Source: an uncultured Oscillospiraceae bacterium (lineage in GTDB: Bacteria; Bacillota; Clostridia; Oscillospirales; Acutalibacteraceae). Taken from it: a DNA stretch of 64,000 bases. Below are positions 7,284-15,742 of this stretch, in pieces. Where the stretch lies: positions 1-64,000 of the forward strand of contig URFG01000007.1 of NCBI GenBank assembly GCA_900547095.1. The letters run 5' to 3'. The notes under the pieces were generated by a model, which ran no database searches, was not told where the DNA came from, and saw nothing but the letters and a program-made list of their open reading frames with translations. Both the position numbers and the translations under genes were made by a program. Every line of letters starts with the position of its first letter. The first letter of the stretch is position 1.

Positions 7284-8374
7284 CAGAATTTTCCCTCCCT
7301 GACCTTTATTATAACAGGCTCTCCGCCCGACGGCGCATAAATATTTTCAGCCTCCGGCTCCATGACCCTTATTGCCGCCTCTTCGCTTGCGACAAACACC
7401 TTATCGCCTTTTTCGGCCGTAACCATCGATCTTAATTTAAGCCTGTCGTTAAGTGCCATTATTCCGCCCGAAAAGCCCAAAATAATTGAAAAAGGCCCTG
7501 TGATAAGAAGACTCGGAAACATTTTTCTTAAATAAAGGTAGGTTTCTTTTTTCTCATCGTCCATTTTTTCAATGGTGCTCCAAAACGGCGCCGCGATAAC
7601 GGCGGCGGTTTCTTCTAAAGTAAGCCCCTTTTTTCTTAAAAGGTAGTCTGCTATATAGGCTATTACTTCGGTATCGGTCTGAAGAGTGCATTTATAGCCA
7701 AACATTTCTATAAACCTGCGGTTGGCGTCATAAGAAGAAATTTCGCCGTTATGCACAACCGAATAATCAAGAAGTGAAAACGGGTGCGCTCCTCCCCACC
7801 AGCCCGGAGTGTTTGTGGGGTATCTTCCGTGAGCTGTCCAGGAATAACCCTCGTATTCATCAAGTCTGTAAAATCTTCCGACATCTTCAGGAAAGCCCAC
7901 AGCCTTGAAAGCACCCATATTTTTGCCGCTGGAGAAAACATAAGCACCGTTATATTTTATGTTAATATCCATAACCGTTCTTGCAACATATTCTTTTTCA
8001 TCAAGCTGCAATCTTGATAAAATACTTGACAGCGGAGCGACAAAATACCGCCAAATAAGCGGAACATCGGTTATCTCGGGTATTTTCTTTATCGGAATAT
8101 TTTCCGCTTTCACTATTTCAAATCTATCCTTTAAAAGCCTTTCGCAGTTTACCCTGTCCTCATTATCATTATAAAAAATATGAAGAGCATAAAGCTCTTT
8201 ATATTCGGGATAAATTCCATAAGCGGCAAAGCCGCCGCCGAGTCCGTTCGACCTATCGTGCATAGGGATCATACTTTTAATAATAGTTTCTCCGCTGAAT
8301 CTTTCTCCCTCTTTAGAAATAATAGCGGAAATAGCGCACCCCGACGGAATACGAACTTCTCCCTCTATTTTCAT
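7283..8374 (-). CDS. Glutamate synthase, class II glutamine amidotransferase subunit
   Basis: 363 residues. The catalytic Cys is residue 13 in PSGCAIS, so a short propeptide would have to be removed to expose it, as in archaeal-type GltB1 proteins. Further Ntn-amidotransferase features are GRYPTNTPG, VVHNGEIS and TDTEVIAY. It hydrolyses glutamine and passes ammonia to the FMN subunit. First gene of the minus-strand operon; AGAGGAG lies 10 bases before the ATG, and a promoter plus attenuator-like leader lie at 8396-8497. Confidence 0.9.
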   Translation of the reverse strand: MKIEGEVRIPSGCAISAIISKEGERFSGETIIKSMIPMHDRSNGLGGGFAAYGIYPEYKELYALHIFYNDNEDRVNCERLLKDRFEIVKAENIPIKKIPEITDVPLIWRYFVAPLSSILSRLQLDEKEYVARTVMDINIKYNGAYVFSSGKNMGAFKAVGFPEDVGRFYRLDEYEGYSWTAHGRYPTNTPGWWGGAHPFSLLDYSVVHNGEISSYDANRRFIEMFGYKCTLQTDTEVIAYIADYLLRKKGLTLEETAAVIAAPFWSTIEKMDDEKKETYLYLRKMFPSLLITGPFSIILGFSGGIMALNDRLKLRSMVTAEKGDKVFVASEEAAIRVMEPEAENIYAPSGGEPVIIKVREGKF

Positions 8375-8395
8375 AAGGCAAAAACTCCTCTCAAA

Positions 8396-8452
8396 ATAAA
8401 AAAGCGCTCATATTATTAAGGAATATCCTTATAATATGAACACCTTTGTTCA
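8396..8452 (-). promoter_or_regulatory. Glutamate synthase leader: hexaloop hairpin overlapping a terminator
   Basis: Minus-strand RNA: TGAAC (8452-8448), six-base loop AAAGGT, GTTCA (8441-8437). Its 3' arm shares bases with a long hairpin (8439-8408; TCATATTAT and AAGGA arms, one bulge) followed by six T. A hexaloop with A at position 1 and G at position 4, overlapping a terminator, is the arrangement recognised by ANTAR antiterminators (EutV/NasR type). Only one such hairpin is clear here, whereas the described sites have two, so the assignment is tentative. Confidence 0.55.
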
Positions 8453-8468
8453 AAATTAATTTTTACAC

Positions 8469-8497
8469 ATTATAACACTATAAGACAATTTTGTCAA
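8469..8497 (-). promoter_or_regulatory. Consensus promoter for the glutamate synthase operon
   Basis: Minus strand: TTGACA (8497-8492), 17-base spacer, TATAAT (8474-8469), a perfect sigma-A consensus. The transcript would begin about 10-15 bases before the hexaloop hairpin. Confidence 0.85.
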
Positions 8498-8594
8498 TAC
8501 AGGCTAAAATTTTTATCGGATTTTGTTATATCACTTTAATTTTTTAAGGAAAATCATCTAAAATGATAAAAAAATTAATTTTTTTAAAAAACCA

Positions 8595-8623
8595 TTGACA
8601 AGTGATTTTTTAAGCGCTATAAT
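8595..8623 (+). promoter_or_regulatory. Consensus promoter for glnA-amt
   Basis: TTGACA (8595-8600), 17-base spacer, TATAAT (8618-8623). Start of transcription near 8630, about 150 bases before the glnA ATG. It is divergent from the equally strong glutamate synthase promoter; 8498-8594 between them is A/T-rich with nothing else recognised. Confidence 0.9.
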
Positions 8624-8634
8624 ATCACGCATAG

Positions 8635-8758
8635 AAGACAAAGGCGTCTTAAGAGGATAAAAATCTCTTAACGGCGTCTTTTATTTATTTAATATGTAAT
8701 TTTGGGGCAACGGCGTCCCCTTTCCGATCAAAAGGAAAGGGAGCGCCGCCCTTTTTTA
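8635..8758 (+). promoter_or_regulatory. glnA leader: two ANTAR-type hexaloop hairpins and an intrinsic terminator
   Basis: Hairpin 1: AAGAC (8635-8639), loop AAAGGC, GTCTT (8646-8650), within a few bases of the transcript start. Hairpin 2: GGGGC (8705-8709), loop AACGGC, GTCCCC (8716-8721, one G-U pair). Both loops have A1 and G4, the residues required by ANTAR RNA-binding proteins. The 3' half of hairpin 2 is also the 5' arm of a 14-bp terminator (8713-8726 / 8735-8748) ending in six T. The two structures exclude one another, which is the antitermination logic described for ANTAR regulons, many of which control nitrogen genes. Between the hairpins a TTAAGAG / CTCTTAA stem and a third AACGGCGTC copy occur. 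The regulator is not in the window. Confidence 0.7.
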
Positions 8759-8779
8759 TTTATAAAGGAGTTGTCAGTT

Positions 8780-10876
8780 ATGAAAACAGTACCGGAATAC
8801 TTTGGAAGTCTTGTATTTGACGATCGTGTGATGAAATCCAAATTACCCAAGGATATTTACGATTCGCTCAAAAAAACTATAGATGAGGGCGCAAGCCTTA
8901 AAAATGATGTAGCAAACGCAGTTGCGGAAGCTATGAAGGACTGGGCGGTCGAACACGGAGCCACACATTTCACGCATTGGTTCCAGCCGCTTACCGGAAT
9001 TACCGCTGAAAAGCACGACAGCTTTATAACCCCCTCGCCCGACGGCGGAGTTATAATGGAGTTTTCAGGCAAAGAGCTTATAAAGGGCGAGCCTGACGCT
9101 TCTTCTTTCCCATCCGGCGGACTTCGCGCCACATTTGAGGCAAGAGGATATACCGCCTGGGATCCTACTTCTTATGCCTTTATTAAAGATAAAACGCTTT
9201 GCATTCCTACCGCATTTTGTTCATACGGCGGCGAGGCGCTCGATAAAAAAACTCCTCTGTTGCGCTCTATGCAGGCACTTAATAAGCAGGCGCTTAGAAT
9301 TTTAAAACTTTTCGGAAATGAAGATGTTAAATGCGTAAAAACATCTGTAGGTCCCGAACAGGAATATTTCCTTATTACTAAAGAAATGTACGAAAAGAGA
9401 AAAGACCTGCAGTTTTGCTCAAGAACGCTTTTCGGAGCAAAGCCTCCTAAAGGACAGGAGCTTGACGATCATTACTTCGGAGTAATAAAGCCCAGAGTAG
9501 CGGCATTTATGGCAGAGCTTAACGAAGAACTGTGGAAGCTCGGAATTCTTGCAAAGACCGAGCATAACGAGGTTGCTCCCGCACAGCACGAGCTTGCTCC
9601 TATATATGCGACAACTAACATCGCGACCGATCACAACCAACTTACAATGGAAATTATGCAAAAGGTTGCGGCAAAGCACGGACTTGTTTGCCTGCTGCAC
9701 GAAAAACCTTTTGCGGGAGTGAACGGCTCGGGCAAGCACAACAACTGGTCTATGGCGACCGACACGGGCGTAAACCTTCTTACTCCCGGCGAAACTCCTT
9801 ATGAAAACGCACAGTTTTTACTTTTCCTTTGCGCCGTTATTAAAGCAGTAGACGATTATCAGGATCTTTTAAGACTTGCTGTTGCCACTGCGGGAAACGA
9901 TCACAGACTCGGTGCAAACGAGGCTCCTCCGGCAGTTGTTTCTATGTTTTTGGGCGATGAGCTTTCAGCTGTGCTTGACGCTATTGAAAACGACAAACCT
10001 TACGCGGGAGCGGAAAAGACCGTGATGAAGTTAGGCGTTCACACTCTTCCGAAATTTACAAGAGATAATACCGACCGCAACCGCACCTCACCTTTCGCGT
10101 TTACGGGAAATAAGTTCGAATTCCGTATGCTCGGCTCTTCAAACAGCATTGCCTGCACAAATATTATGCTCAATGCCGCAGTGGCAGAGTCATTAAAGAT
10201 CTACGCCGACAGATTAGAGGGCGCAGATGATTTTGAAACCACACTTCACGATATGATAAAGAAAACTATTAAAGATCATAAGCGCATTATCTTTAACGGC
10301 AACGGTTACGACGATTCATGGATCAAGGAAGCAACCGAAAAGCGCGGCCTTTTAAACTTACGCACCACGCCTGACGCAATTCCTAAAATTCTTGATAAAA
10401 AGAATGTGGATATGCTTATTTCTCACAAGATATTCACCGAGGCCGAGATAAAATCAAGGTATGAGATAACCCTTGAAAATTACTGCAAAACAGTAAATAT
10501 CGAGGCTCTTACAATGATAGATATGGCTAAAAAGGAAATTTTGCCTGCAATAGAGAGCTATATCAAAGAGCTTTCTAAAACGATTAGTCTTAAGCAGGCG
10601 GCAGTTCCCGGTTCCGCTTCTTCATACGAAAAAGACACGGTCAAGAAATTATCCGTGTTGACAGATGAAATTTATTTTGCCGAATCGGATCTTGAAAGCG
10701 CGGTATTAAAGCTTAAGGATATAGAAGACGTCGGAGAAGAATCAAGATTTATCCGCGATGATATTCTTGATAAAATGGCGAAACTCAGAGTTCCGTGCGA
10801 CGAGGCGGAAACTCTCACCGCTTCAAAATATTGGCCTTTCCCGACATACGGCGAATTGCTCTTCGGAGTAAAATAA
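8780..10876 (+). CDS. glnN: Glutamine synthetase type III
   Basis: 698 residues from the ATG at 8780, which has AAAGGAG nine bases upstream; a longer frame from 8702 runs through the terminator and is rejected. Length and motifs fit [46 protein letters not shown] and [17 protein letters not shown] supply metal, ATP and glutamate ligands. It makes glutamine from glutamate, ammonia and ATP in the cytoplasm, likely as a dodecamer as in other GSIII enzymes. It is co-transcribed with the ammonium channel 13 bases downstream. Control is probably by antitermination in the leader. Often annotated simply as glnA. Confidence 0.95.
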   Translation: MKTVPEYFGSLVFDDRVMKSKLPKDIYDSLKKTIDEGASLKNDVANAVAEAMKDWAVEHGATHFTHWFQPLTGITAEKHDSFITPSPDGGVIMEFSGKELIKGEPDASSFPSGGLRATFEARGYTAWDPTSYAFIKDKTLCIPTAFCSYGGEALDKKTPLLRSMQALNKQALRILKLFGNEDVKCVKTSVGPEQEYFLITKEMYEKRKDLQFCSRTLFGAKPPKGQELDDHYFGVIKPRVAAFMAELNEELWKLGILAKTEHNEVAPAQHELAPIYATTNIATDHNQLTMEIMQKVAAKHGLVCLLHEKPFAGVNGSGKHNNWSMATDTGVNLLTPGETPYENAQFLLFLCAVIKAVDDYQDLLRLAVATAGNDHRLGANEAPPAVVSMFLGDELSAVLDAIENDKPYAGAEKTVMKLGVHTLPKFTRDNTDRNRTSPFAFTGNKFEFRMLGSSNSIACTNIMLNAAVAESLKIYADRLEGADDFETTLHDMIKKTIKDHKRIIFNGNGYDDSWIKEATEKRGLLNLRTTPDAIPKILDKKNVDMLISHKIFTEAEIKSRYEITLENYCKTVNIEALTMIDMAKKEILPAIESYIKELSKTISLKQAAVPGSASSYEKDTVKKLSVLTDEIYFAESDLESAVLKLKDIEDVGEESRFIRDDILDKMAKLRVPCDEAETLTASKYWPFPTYGELLFGVK

Positions 10877-10889
10877 GGAGGAATTATAA

Positions 10890-12602
10890 ATGACATACAG
10901 TGCAGTAAATACCATTTGGGTGCTTGTGGGCGCGGCTTTGGTATTCTTTATGCAGGCAGGTTTTTCAATGTGCGAGGCAGGATTTACAAGAGCCAAAAAC
11001 ACGGGAAATATCCTTATGAAAAACCTTATGGACTTCTGTATCGGTACGCCTTGCTTCTGGCTTATAGGCTTCGGTATAATGTTCGGTTCGGGCACTGCCC
11101 TTTTCGGGTGGATCGATCCTCTTATTACTAAGGATTACAGCCATATTTTACCCGCGGGAGTTCCGCTGTGGGCATACGCGATATTTCAGACTGTTTTCTG
11201 CGCAACTTCCGCAACGATAGTTTCGGGAGCTATGGCGGAAAGAACCAAATTCAGTGCATACTGCATATATTCAGCGGCTATTTCCCTTTTCATTTACCCT
11301 GTTTCAGGTCACTGGATATGGGGCGGAGGATGGCTCAGCAAACTCGGATTTCACGATTTTGCCGGCTCCACGGCGGTACATATGGTCGGCGGTATCTGTG
11401 CGCTGATCGGAGCCGCTATATTAGGCCCGAGAATCGGTAAATACGATAAAAAAGGCAAGCCCAGAGCAATTTTAGGGCATAACCTCACATTTGCGGCGCT
11501 CGGAGTTTTCATTCTTTGGTTCTGCTGGTTCGGGTTCAACGGTGCTTCCACAGTCGGAATGGATACAGACGAGCTTATGATAAGCGCAGGAAGAGTATTC
11601 TTCAATACAAACCTTGCGGCAGCTGTGGCTTGCTGTGTTACTCTGATATTCACCTGGATAAGATATAAAAAACCCGATGTTTCTATGACATACAATGCGG
11701 CTTTAGCAGGACTTGTAGGAATTACCGCCGGTTGTGATGCTGTTGATCCTATAGGCGCCGCGATTATGGGAATAGTTTTCGGAATCGTAATTGTGCTGTC
11801 CGTAGAGTTCTTTGATAAAGTAGCAAAGATCGACGACCCTGTCGGAGCTATATCCGTTCACTGCGTCTGCGGTGCTTTGGGAACGATACTTACAGGATTT
11901 TTTGCAACCGGTGTTTCAACCGAAAAAGGCGTTTTCTACGGCGGAGGTTTCCATTTCCTCGGAGTTCAGACGCTCGGCGTTGTATCCGTGGCAGCTTATG
12001 TTTCGGTTATTATAACAATCGTTTTCCTCATCATCAAGCATACGATAGGTTTGCGTGCCTCTTCTGAGGACGAAATAGCAGGTCTTGATGTTTCGGAGCA
12101 CGGACTGCTCACCGCTTATGCGGGATTTGCAATGCTGCCCGACACCGTTTCCGAAGAAGACGACGAAGTAACCGCTGTTACAGGAGATGTTCCTGCGGCG
12201 GAAGCAATCCCTGTTAAAAAAGTTCCTTCATTCGATGAATCCTCGCCTAAATTCACAAAGGTTGAGATAATCTGCAAGGAATCAAAATTCGAAGCTCTTA
12301 AAAGAGCTCTTACCGACCTTGGAATTACGGGTATGACGATGTCGCACGTTTTAGGCTGCGGAATTCAGAAAGGAAAGCCCGAGTATTACAGAGGCGTTGA
12401 AGTGGAAGCAAGTCTGCTTCCTAAAATTCAACTTGATATAGTAGTTAGCAAAGTACCTGTAAGAAGCGTTATTGAAACTGCTAAAAAGGTTCTTTACACC
12501 GGCCACATAGGCGACGGCAAGATATTTGTTTACGATGTTGAAAATGTCGTAAAAGTAAGGACCGGCGAAGAGGGTTATGACGCTTTGCAGGATGTGGAAT
12601 AA
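10890..12602 (+). CDS. amt: Ammonium transporter with fused C-terminal PII domain
   Basis: 570 residues. About 400 N-terminal residues are an Amt/Rh channel with roughly 11 membrane spans, including the twin histidines in AVHMVGG and SVHCVCG. An acidic linker leads to a ~115-residue PII/GlnK-like domain with the T-loop (GIQKGKPEYYRG, LLPKIQLDIVV) and the ATP-binding B-loop region (TGHIGDGKIFVY). Position 51 of PII, the uridylylated Tyr in enteric proteins, is Val here (RGVEVEA), so uridylylation at that site is impossible; control by ATP/ADP/2-oxoglutarate binding is more likely. The fusion would keep the gate permanently tethered to the channel. GGAGG precedes the ATG; co-transcribed with glnN. 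Confidence 0.93.
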   Translation: MTYSAVNTIWVLVGAALVFFMQAGFSMCEAGFTRAKNTGNILMKNLMDFCIGTPCFWLIGFGIMFGSGTALFGWIDPLITKDYSHILPAGVPLWAYAIFQTVFCATSATIVSGAMAERTKFSAYCIYSAAISLFIYPVSGHWIWGGGWLSKLGFHDFAGSTAVHMVGGICALIGAAILGPRIGKYDKKGKPRAILGHNLTFAALGVFILWFCWFGFNGASTVGMDTDELMISAGRVFFNTNLAAAVACCVTLIFTWIRYKKPDVSMTYNAALAGLVGITAGCDAVDPIGAAIMGIVFGIVIVLSVEFFDKVAKIDDPVGAISVHCVCGALGTILTGFFATGVSTEKGVFYGGGFHFLGVQTLGVVSVAAYVSVIITIVFLIIKHTIGLRASSEDEIAGLDVSEHGLLTAYAGFAMLPDTVSEEDDEVTAVTGDVPAAEAIPVKKVPSFDESSPKFTKVEIICKESKFEALKRALTDLGITGMTMSHVLGCGIQKGKPEYYRGVEVEASLLPKIQLDIVVSKVPVRSVIETAKKVLYTGHIGDGKIFVYDVENVVKVRTGEEGYDALQDVE

Positions 12603-12609
12603 ATAGTTT

Positions 12610-12845
12610 AAAAGCGATTGAGCCGGGACAGGTTTTAAAGGAAAGTTCTTTACAGCGAGTATGGGACGGTGAGAGCCATGCAAGATAAATTCCTTTAAAA
12701 TAACCCCCGGCGAGCTTTGATCCGAAAATTGCAGTAGGTGATACGGGTTCCGCCCGTTACAGCGAAAATAATGAGAACAAAGATTGGTGGCACAGCGAGT
12801 TACAGCACTTGCCCAATTGAATGCTGATAATTATTTTCGGAGGAT
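12610..12845 (+). ncRNA. T-box leader RNA
   Basis: Stem I base: AAAGC with GCTTT, GCCGGG (12622-12627) with CCCGGC (12706-12711), then TTTTAAAGGAA (12633-12643) with TTCCTTTAAAA (12690-12700). Conserved T-box sequences follow: ACAGCGAG...GGGACGGTGAGAGCC, AGTAGG with the ACGGG/CCCGT hairpin, and the T-box itself GGTGGCACAGCG (12786-12797). The specifier region reads AAAATAACC, offering overlapping AAU and AAC (Asn), with AAA (Lys) adjacent; asparagine fits the next gene. CGAAAATAAT (12763-12772) pairs perfectly with ATTATTTTCG (12830-12839), which ends on the GGAGGA of asnB, so control of translation is possible. A weak CAGCA/TGCTG hairpin is the only terminator candidate. Confidence 0.85.
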
Positions 12846-12850
12846 TTATT

Positions 12851-14428
12851 ATGTGTTCAATTATGGGTTACTGTGATTCGGGTGCCTCCTTTTCTGCTTT
12901 TAAAAAGGGTTTTGATCTCACAGTTTCAAGAGGCCCCGACGATACAAGAATTGCAGATACAGGCTTCGGACTTATAGGCTTTCACAGGCTCGCTATTATG
13001 GGACTTACAAGCGAGGGAATGCAGCCTTTTAAATTAAGCGAAAACTACTGTGTTTGCAACGGCGAAATTTACGGATTTGAAAAATTAAGAGCCGAACTTG
13101 CGGATCCTTATACATTTAAAAGCGATTCCGACTGCGAGATAATTCTGCCGCTTTATGAGAAATACGGCACCGATATGTTTAAAATGCTTGACGCGGAATT
13201 CGCTATGATAATTTTTGACGGCAAGAAGAAAAAATATATTGCCGCCCGCGATCCGATAGGAATAAGACCGCTTTATTACGGAAAGGATTCTAAAGGCTCA
13301 TATATTTTTGCAAGCGAGCCTAAAAACCTTATAGGTCTTTGCAAAAAAATAATGCCTTTCCCGCCCGGCTGTTATTTCGAAGACGGAAAATTCACTTCCT
13401 ACTGCGATATAACAGAGGTCAAAAAAGTAATAAAAGACGATATCGATACAGTCTGCAAAAACATTAAGGAAAAGCTTATTTCAGGAGTGGAAAAGCGGCT
13501 TGTTTCAGACGCAAAGGTGGGATTTTTATTATCGGGAGGCCTTGATTCTTCGCTTGTTTGCTCTATCGCCGCAAAAAAATCAAAAGAAAAAATCAAAACT
13601 TTTGCGGTAGGAATGAGCGGCGACGCTATCGATCTTAAATACGCAAAAGAAGTGGCCGATTATATCGGCAGCGATCACACCGAGGTCATAATGACTAAAG
13701 AAGAAGTCATTAAGTCTATTGACGAGGTAATAAAAATTCTCGGCACCTTTGATATCACCACCATAAGAGCAAGTATGGGAATGTATCTTATATGCAAATG
13801 GATACATAAAAACACCGATATAAGAGTTTTACTTACAGGCGAAATTTCCGATGAGCTTTTCGGATATAAATACACGGATTTTGCGCCTAATGCGGAAGAA
13901 TTCCAGAAAGAATCCGTAAAGCGAGTAAAAGAGCTTCATATGTATGATGTATTAAGAGCGGACCGCTGTATTTCGGTAAACTCGCTTGAAGCAAGAGTGC
14001 CATTCGGGGATCTCGATTTTGTAAAATATGTTATGGCTATAGACCCCGAAATGAAAATGAACAAATATAACAAGGGCAAATACCTTTTAAGGCGCGCCTT
14101 TGAGGGCGATTATCTGCCCCACGATATTCTATACCGTGAAAAAGCGGCGTTTTCCGACGCAGTCGGCCATTCAATGGTTGACTATATGAAAGAATACGCA
14201 AACAGCTATTATTCCGATAAGGAATTTGAAGAAAAAAGAAAAAAATACACGCACGCCGCACCGTTTACAAAAGAATCGCTCTTATACAGAGAGATATTTG
14301 AAAAATATTATCCCGGTCAGGCAGAAATGATAAAGGATTTCTGGATGCCGAACAAATCGTGGGAAGGCTGCAATGTTGACGATCCCTCAGCAAGAGTTCT
14401 TTCTAACTACGGTGACAGCGGAAAATAG
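12851..14428 (+). CDS. asnB: Asparagine synthetase (glutamine-hydrolysing)
   Basis: 525 residues from ATG 12851. A frame opening at 12821 is rejected because Cys2 (MCSIMGY) must become the N-terminal nucleophile of the glutaminase domain, and GGAGGA lies six bases upstream. N-terminal class II amidotransferase: RGPDDTR, GFHRLAIMG, VCNGEIYG, SDSDCEI. C-terminal ATP pyrophosphatase: LLSGGLDSSL near residue 225, then TGEISDELFGYK. It converts aspartate, glutamine and ATP to asparagine and glutamate. It sits directly behind the T-box, so uncharged tRNA (most likely tRNA-Asn) should induce it. A DapL-like aminotransferase follows after 18 bases. Confidence 0.93.
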   Translation: MCSIMGYCDSGASFSAFKKGFDLTVSRGPDDTRIADTGFGLIGFHRLAIMGLTSEGMQPFKLSENYCVCNGEIYGFEKLRAELADPYTFKSDSDCEIILPLYEKYGTDMFKMLDAEFAMIIFDGKKKKYIAARDPIGIRPLYYGKDSKGSYIFASEPKNLIGLCKKIMPFPPGCYFEDGKFTSYCDITEVKKVIKDDIDTVCKNIKEKLISGVEKRLVSDAKVGFLLSGGLDSSLVCSIAAKKSKEKIKTFAVGMSGDAIDLKYAKEVADYIGSDHTEVIMTKEEVIKSIDEVIKILGTFDITTIRASMGMYLICKWIHKNTDIRVLLTGEISDELFGYKYTDFAPNAEEFQKESVKRVKELHMYDVLRADRCISVNSLEARVPFGDLDFVKYVMAIDPEMKMNKYNKGKYLLRRAFEGDYLPHDILYREKAAFSDAVGHSMVDYMKEYANSYYSDKEFEEKRKKYTHAAPFTKESLLYREIFEKYYPGQAEMIKDFWMPNKSWEGCNVDDPSARVLSNYGDSGK

Positions 14429-14446
14429 ATCTTAGAAGATGATACT

Positions 14447-15631
14447 ATGAAACCGAATGAAAACTATGATATACTCAAAGGCTCTTATTTGTTTTACGAT
14501 ATTGAGCAGAAAGTTAAAGAATATTCAAAAAAATATCCCGATAAAAAACTGCTTAGATTAGGAGTGGGAGACGTTACTCTCCCCTTGTGCGGCGCGGTTA
14601 TAAAAGCTATGCATAAAGCGGTAGACGAGCAGTCGGAAAAATCTACTTTTCACGGATATATGCCCGAATGCGGCTGGGATGAATTAAAGAGCGCGATTAA
14701 AGGATATTATGAAAAAAGAAATGTGTCCCTTAAAAAAAGCGAGATATTTATTTCCACAGGTGCTGGCGACGATCTCGGAAATATTCTTGATATGTTTTCC
14801 AAAGACAATACCGCTCTTGTGATAGAGCCGACTTATCCTGCCTATGTAGACTCAAATATTATAGCGGGCCATAAAATAGTTCATCTTCCGGCTGACGATT
14901 CGACTCATTTTGCCCCTTATCCCGATGAAAGCATAAAAGCGGATATAATTTATATCTGCTCACCGAACAATCCGACAGGAGCTGTTTTCGACCGCAAAAA
15001 GCTCAAGGCCTGGGTCGATTACGCTTTAAAAAACGATGCGATTATAATCTTTGACGCCGCTTATGAGGCATTTATAACCGATAGCTCTATTCCCCACAGC
15101 ATTTTTGAAATAGAGGGCAGTAAAAACTGCGCGATAGAAATTTGTTCTCTTTCAAAAACTGCGGGATTTACAGGTGTCCGCTGCGGATACACGATAATTC
15201 CCGAAACTTTAATAAGAAACGGAATGAGCTTTAATCAAATGTGGGTAAGGAACAGGACCACAAAATCAAACGGTGTTTCCTATGTTGTGCAGTGCGCGGC
15301 ACTGGCCGTATTTTCAAAAGAGGGGCAGAAAGAAATTCAGGAAAATCTTAATGTTTACCGCTCGAATGCAAAAGTTTTAACAGACGCTCTCGACCGCTTA
15401 AATATCTGGTACTGCGGAGGAACAAACGCCCCATATATCTGGTTTAAATGCCCCGAAAATCTTTCAAGCTGGCAATGCTTTGATAAGCTGATGGAAGAAA
15501 AGCAGATAATCGGCACGCCCGGCGTGGGTTTCGGAAAATGCGGCGAGGGCTATTTCAGGCTATCATCATTCGGTGAATGCGAGGAAACCAAGGAAGCCGC
15601 CTCAAGGCTTACAGAGCTTTTTAGGAAATAA
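14447..15631 (+). CDS. LL-diaminopimelate aminotransferase-like protein, paralogue 1
   Basis: 394 residues, fold-type I PLP enzyme with the DapL pattern: LGVGDVTLPL, SPNNPTG, DAAYEAF, the PLP lysine in CSLSKTAGFTGVRCG, and GTPGVGFG near the C-terminus. DapL converts tetrahydrodipicolinate to LL-diaminopimelate in one step. A second, closely similar copy lies beside dapF at 60740-61930 and is the better candidate for the lysine/peptidoglycan enzyme. This copy is in the asnB transcript downstream of the T-box, so it may be a specialised aminotransferase or a duplicate under amino-acid control. The ribosome binding site is weak (AGAAGAT). Confidence 0.85.
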   Translation: MKPNENYDILKGSYLFYDIEQKVKEYSKKYPDKKLLRLGVGDVTLPLCGAVIKAMHKAVDEQSEKSTFHGYMPECGWDELKSAIKGYYEKRNVSLKKSEIFISTGAGDDLGNILDMFSKDNTALVIEPTYPAYVDSNIIAGHKIVHLPADDSTHFAPYPDESIKADIIYICSPNNPTGAVFDRKKLKAWVDYALKNDAIIIFDAAYEAFITDSSIPHSIFEIEGSKNCAIEICSLSKTAGFTGVRCGYTIIPETLIRNGMSFNQMWVRNRTTKSNGVSYVVQCAALAVFSKEGQKEIQENLNVYRSNAKVLTDALDRLNIWYCGGTNAPYIWFKCPENLSSWQCFDKLMEEKQIIGTPGVGFGKCGEGYFRLSSFGECEETKEAASRLTELFRK

Positions 15632-15640
15632 TCTGATTTT

Positions 15641-15675
15641 GCGAATGTGAATTTTTCACATTCGCTTTTATTTTA
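15641..15675. terminator. Intrinsic terminator after the asnB-dapL transcript
   Basis: GCGAATGTGAA (15641-15651) pairs with TTCACATTCGC (15655-15665), followed by TTTTATTTT. Confidence 0.85.
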
Positions 15676-15681
15676 AATTAC

Positions 15682-15710
15682 TTGTAAAAATAATAAATTT
15701 ATTGTATTAT
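15682..15710 (+). promoter_or_regulatory. Promoter for the rnf operon
   Basis: TTGTAA (15682-15687), 17-base spacer, TATTAT (15705-15710); the rnfC ribosome binding site GGAGG follows at about 15731. Confidence 0.65.
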
Positions 15711-15742
15711 ATATATGTTACTTTTTATTTGGAGGTAAAAAA

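Noticed and set aside
8702..8779. Longer N-terminus for glutamine synthetase from 8702
   Set aside because: The extra 26 codons run through the leader terminator, and the ATG at 8780 has the ribosome binding site.
12821..12850. Longer N-terminus for asparagine synthetase starting at ATG 12821
   Set aside because: It would lie inside the T-box 3' region and bury the catalytic Cys2; the ATG at 12851 has a good ribosome binding site.
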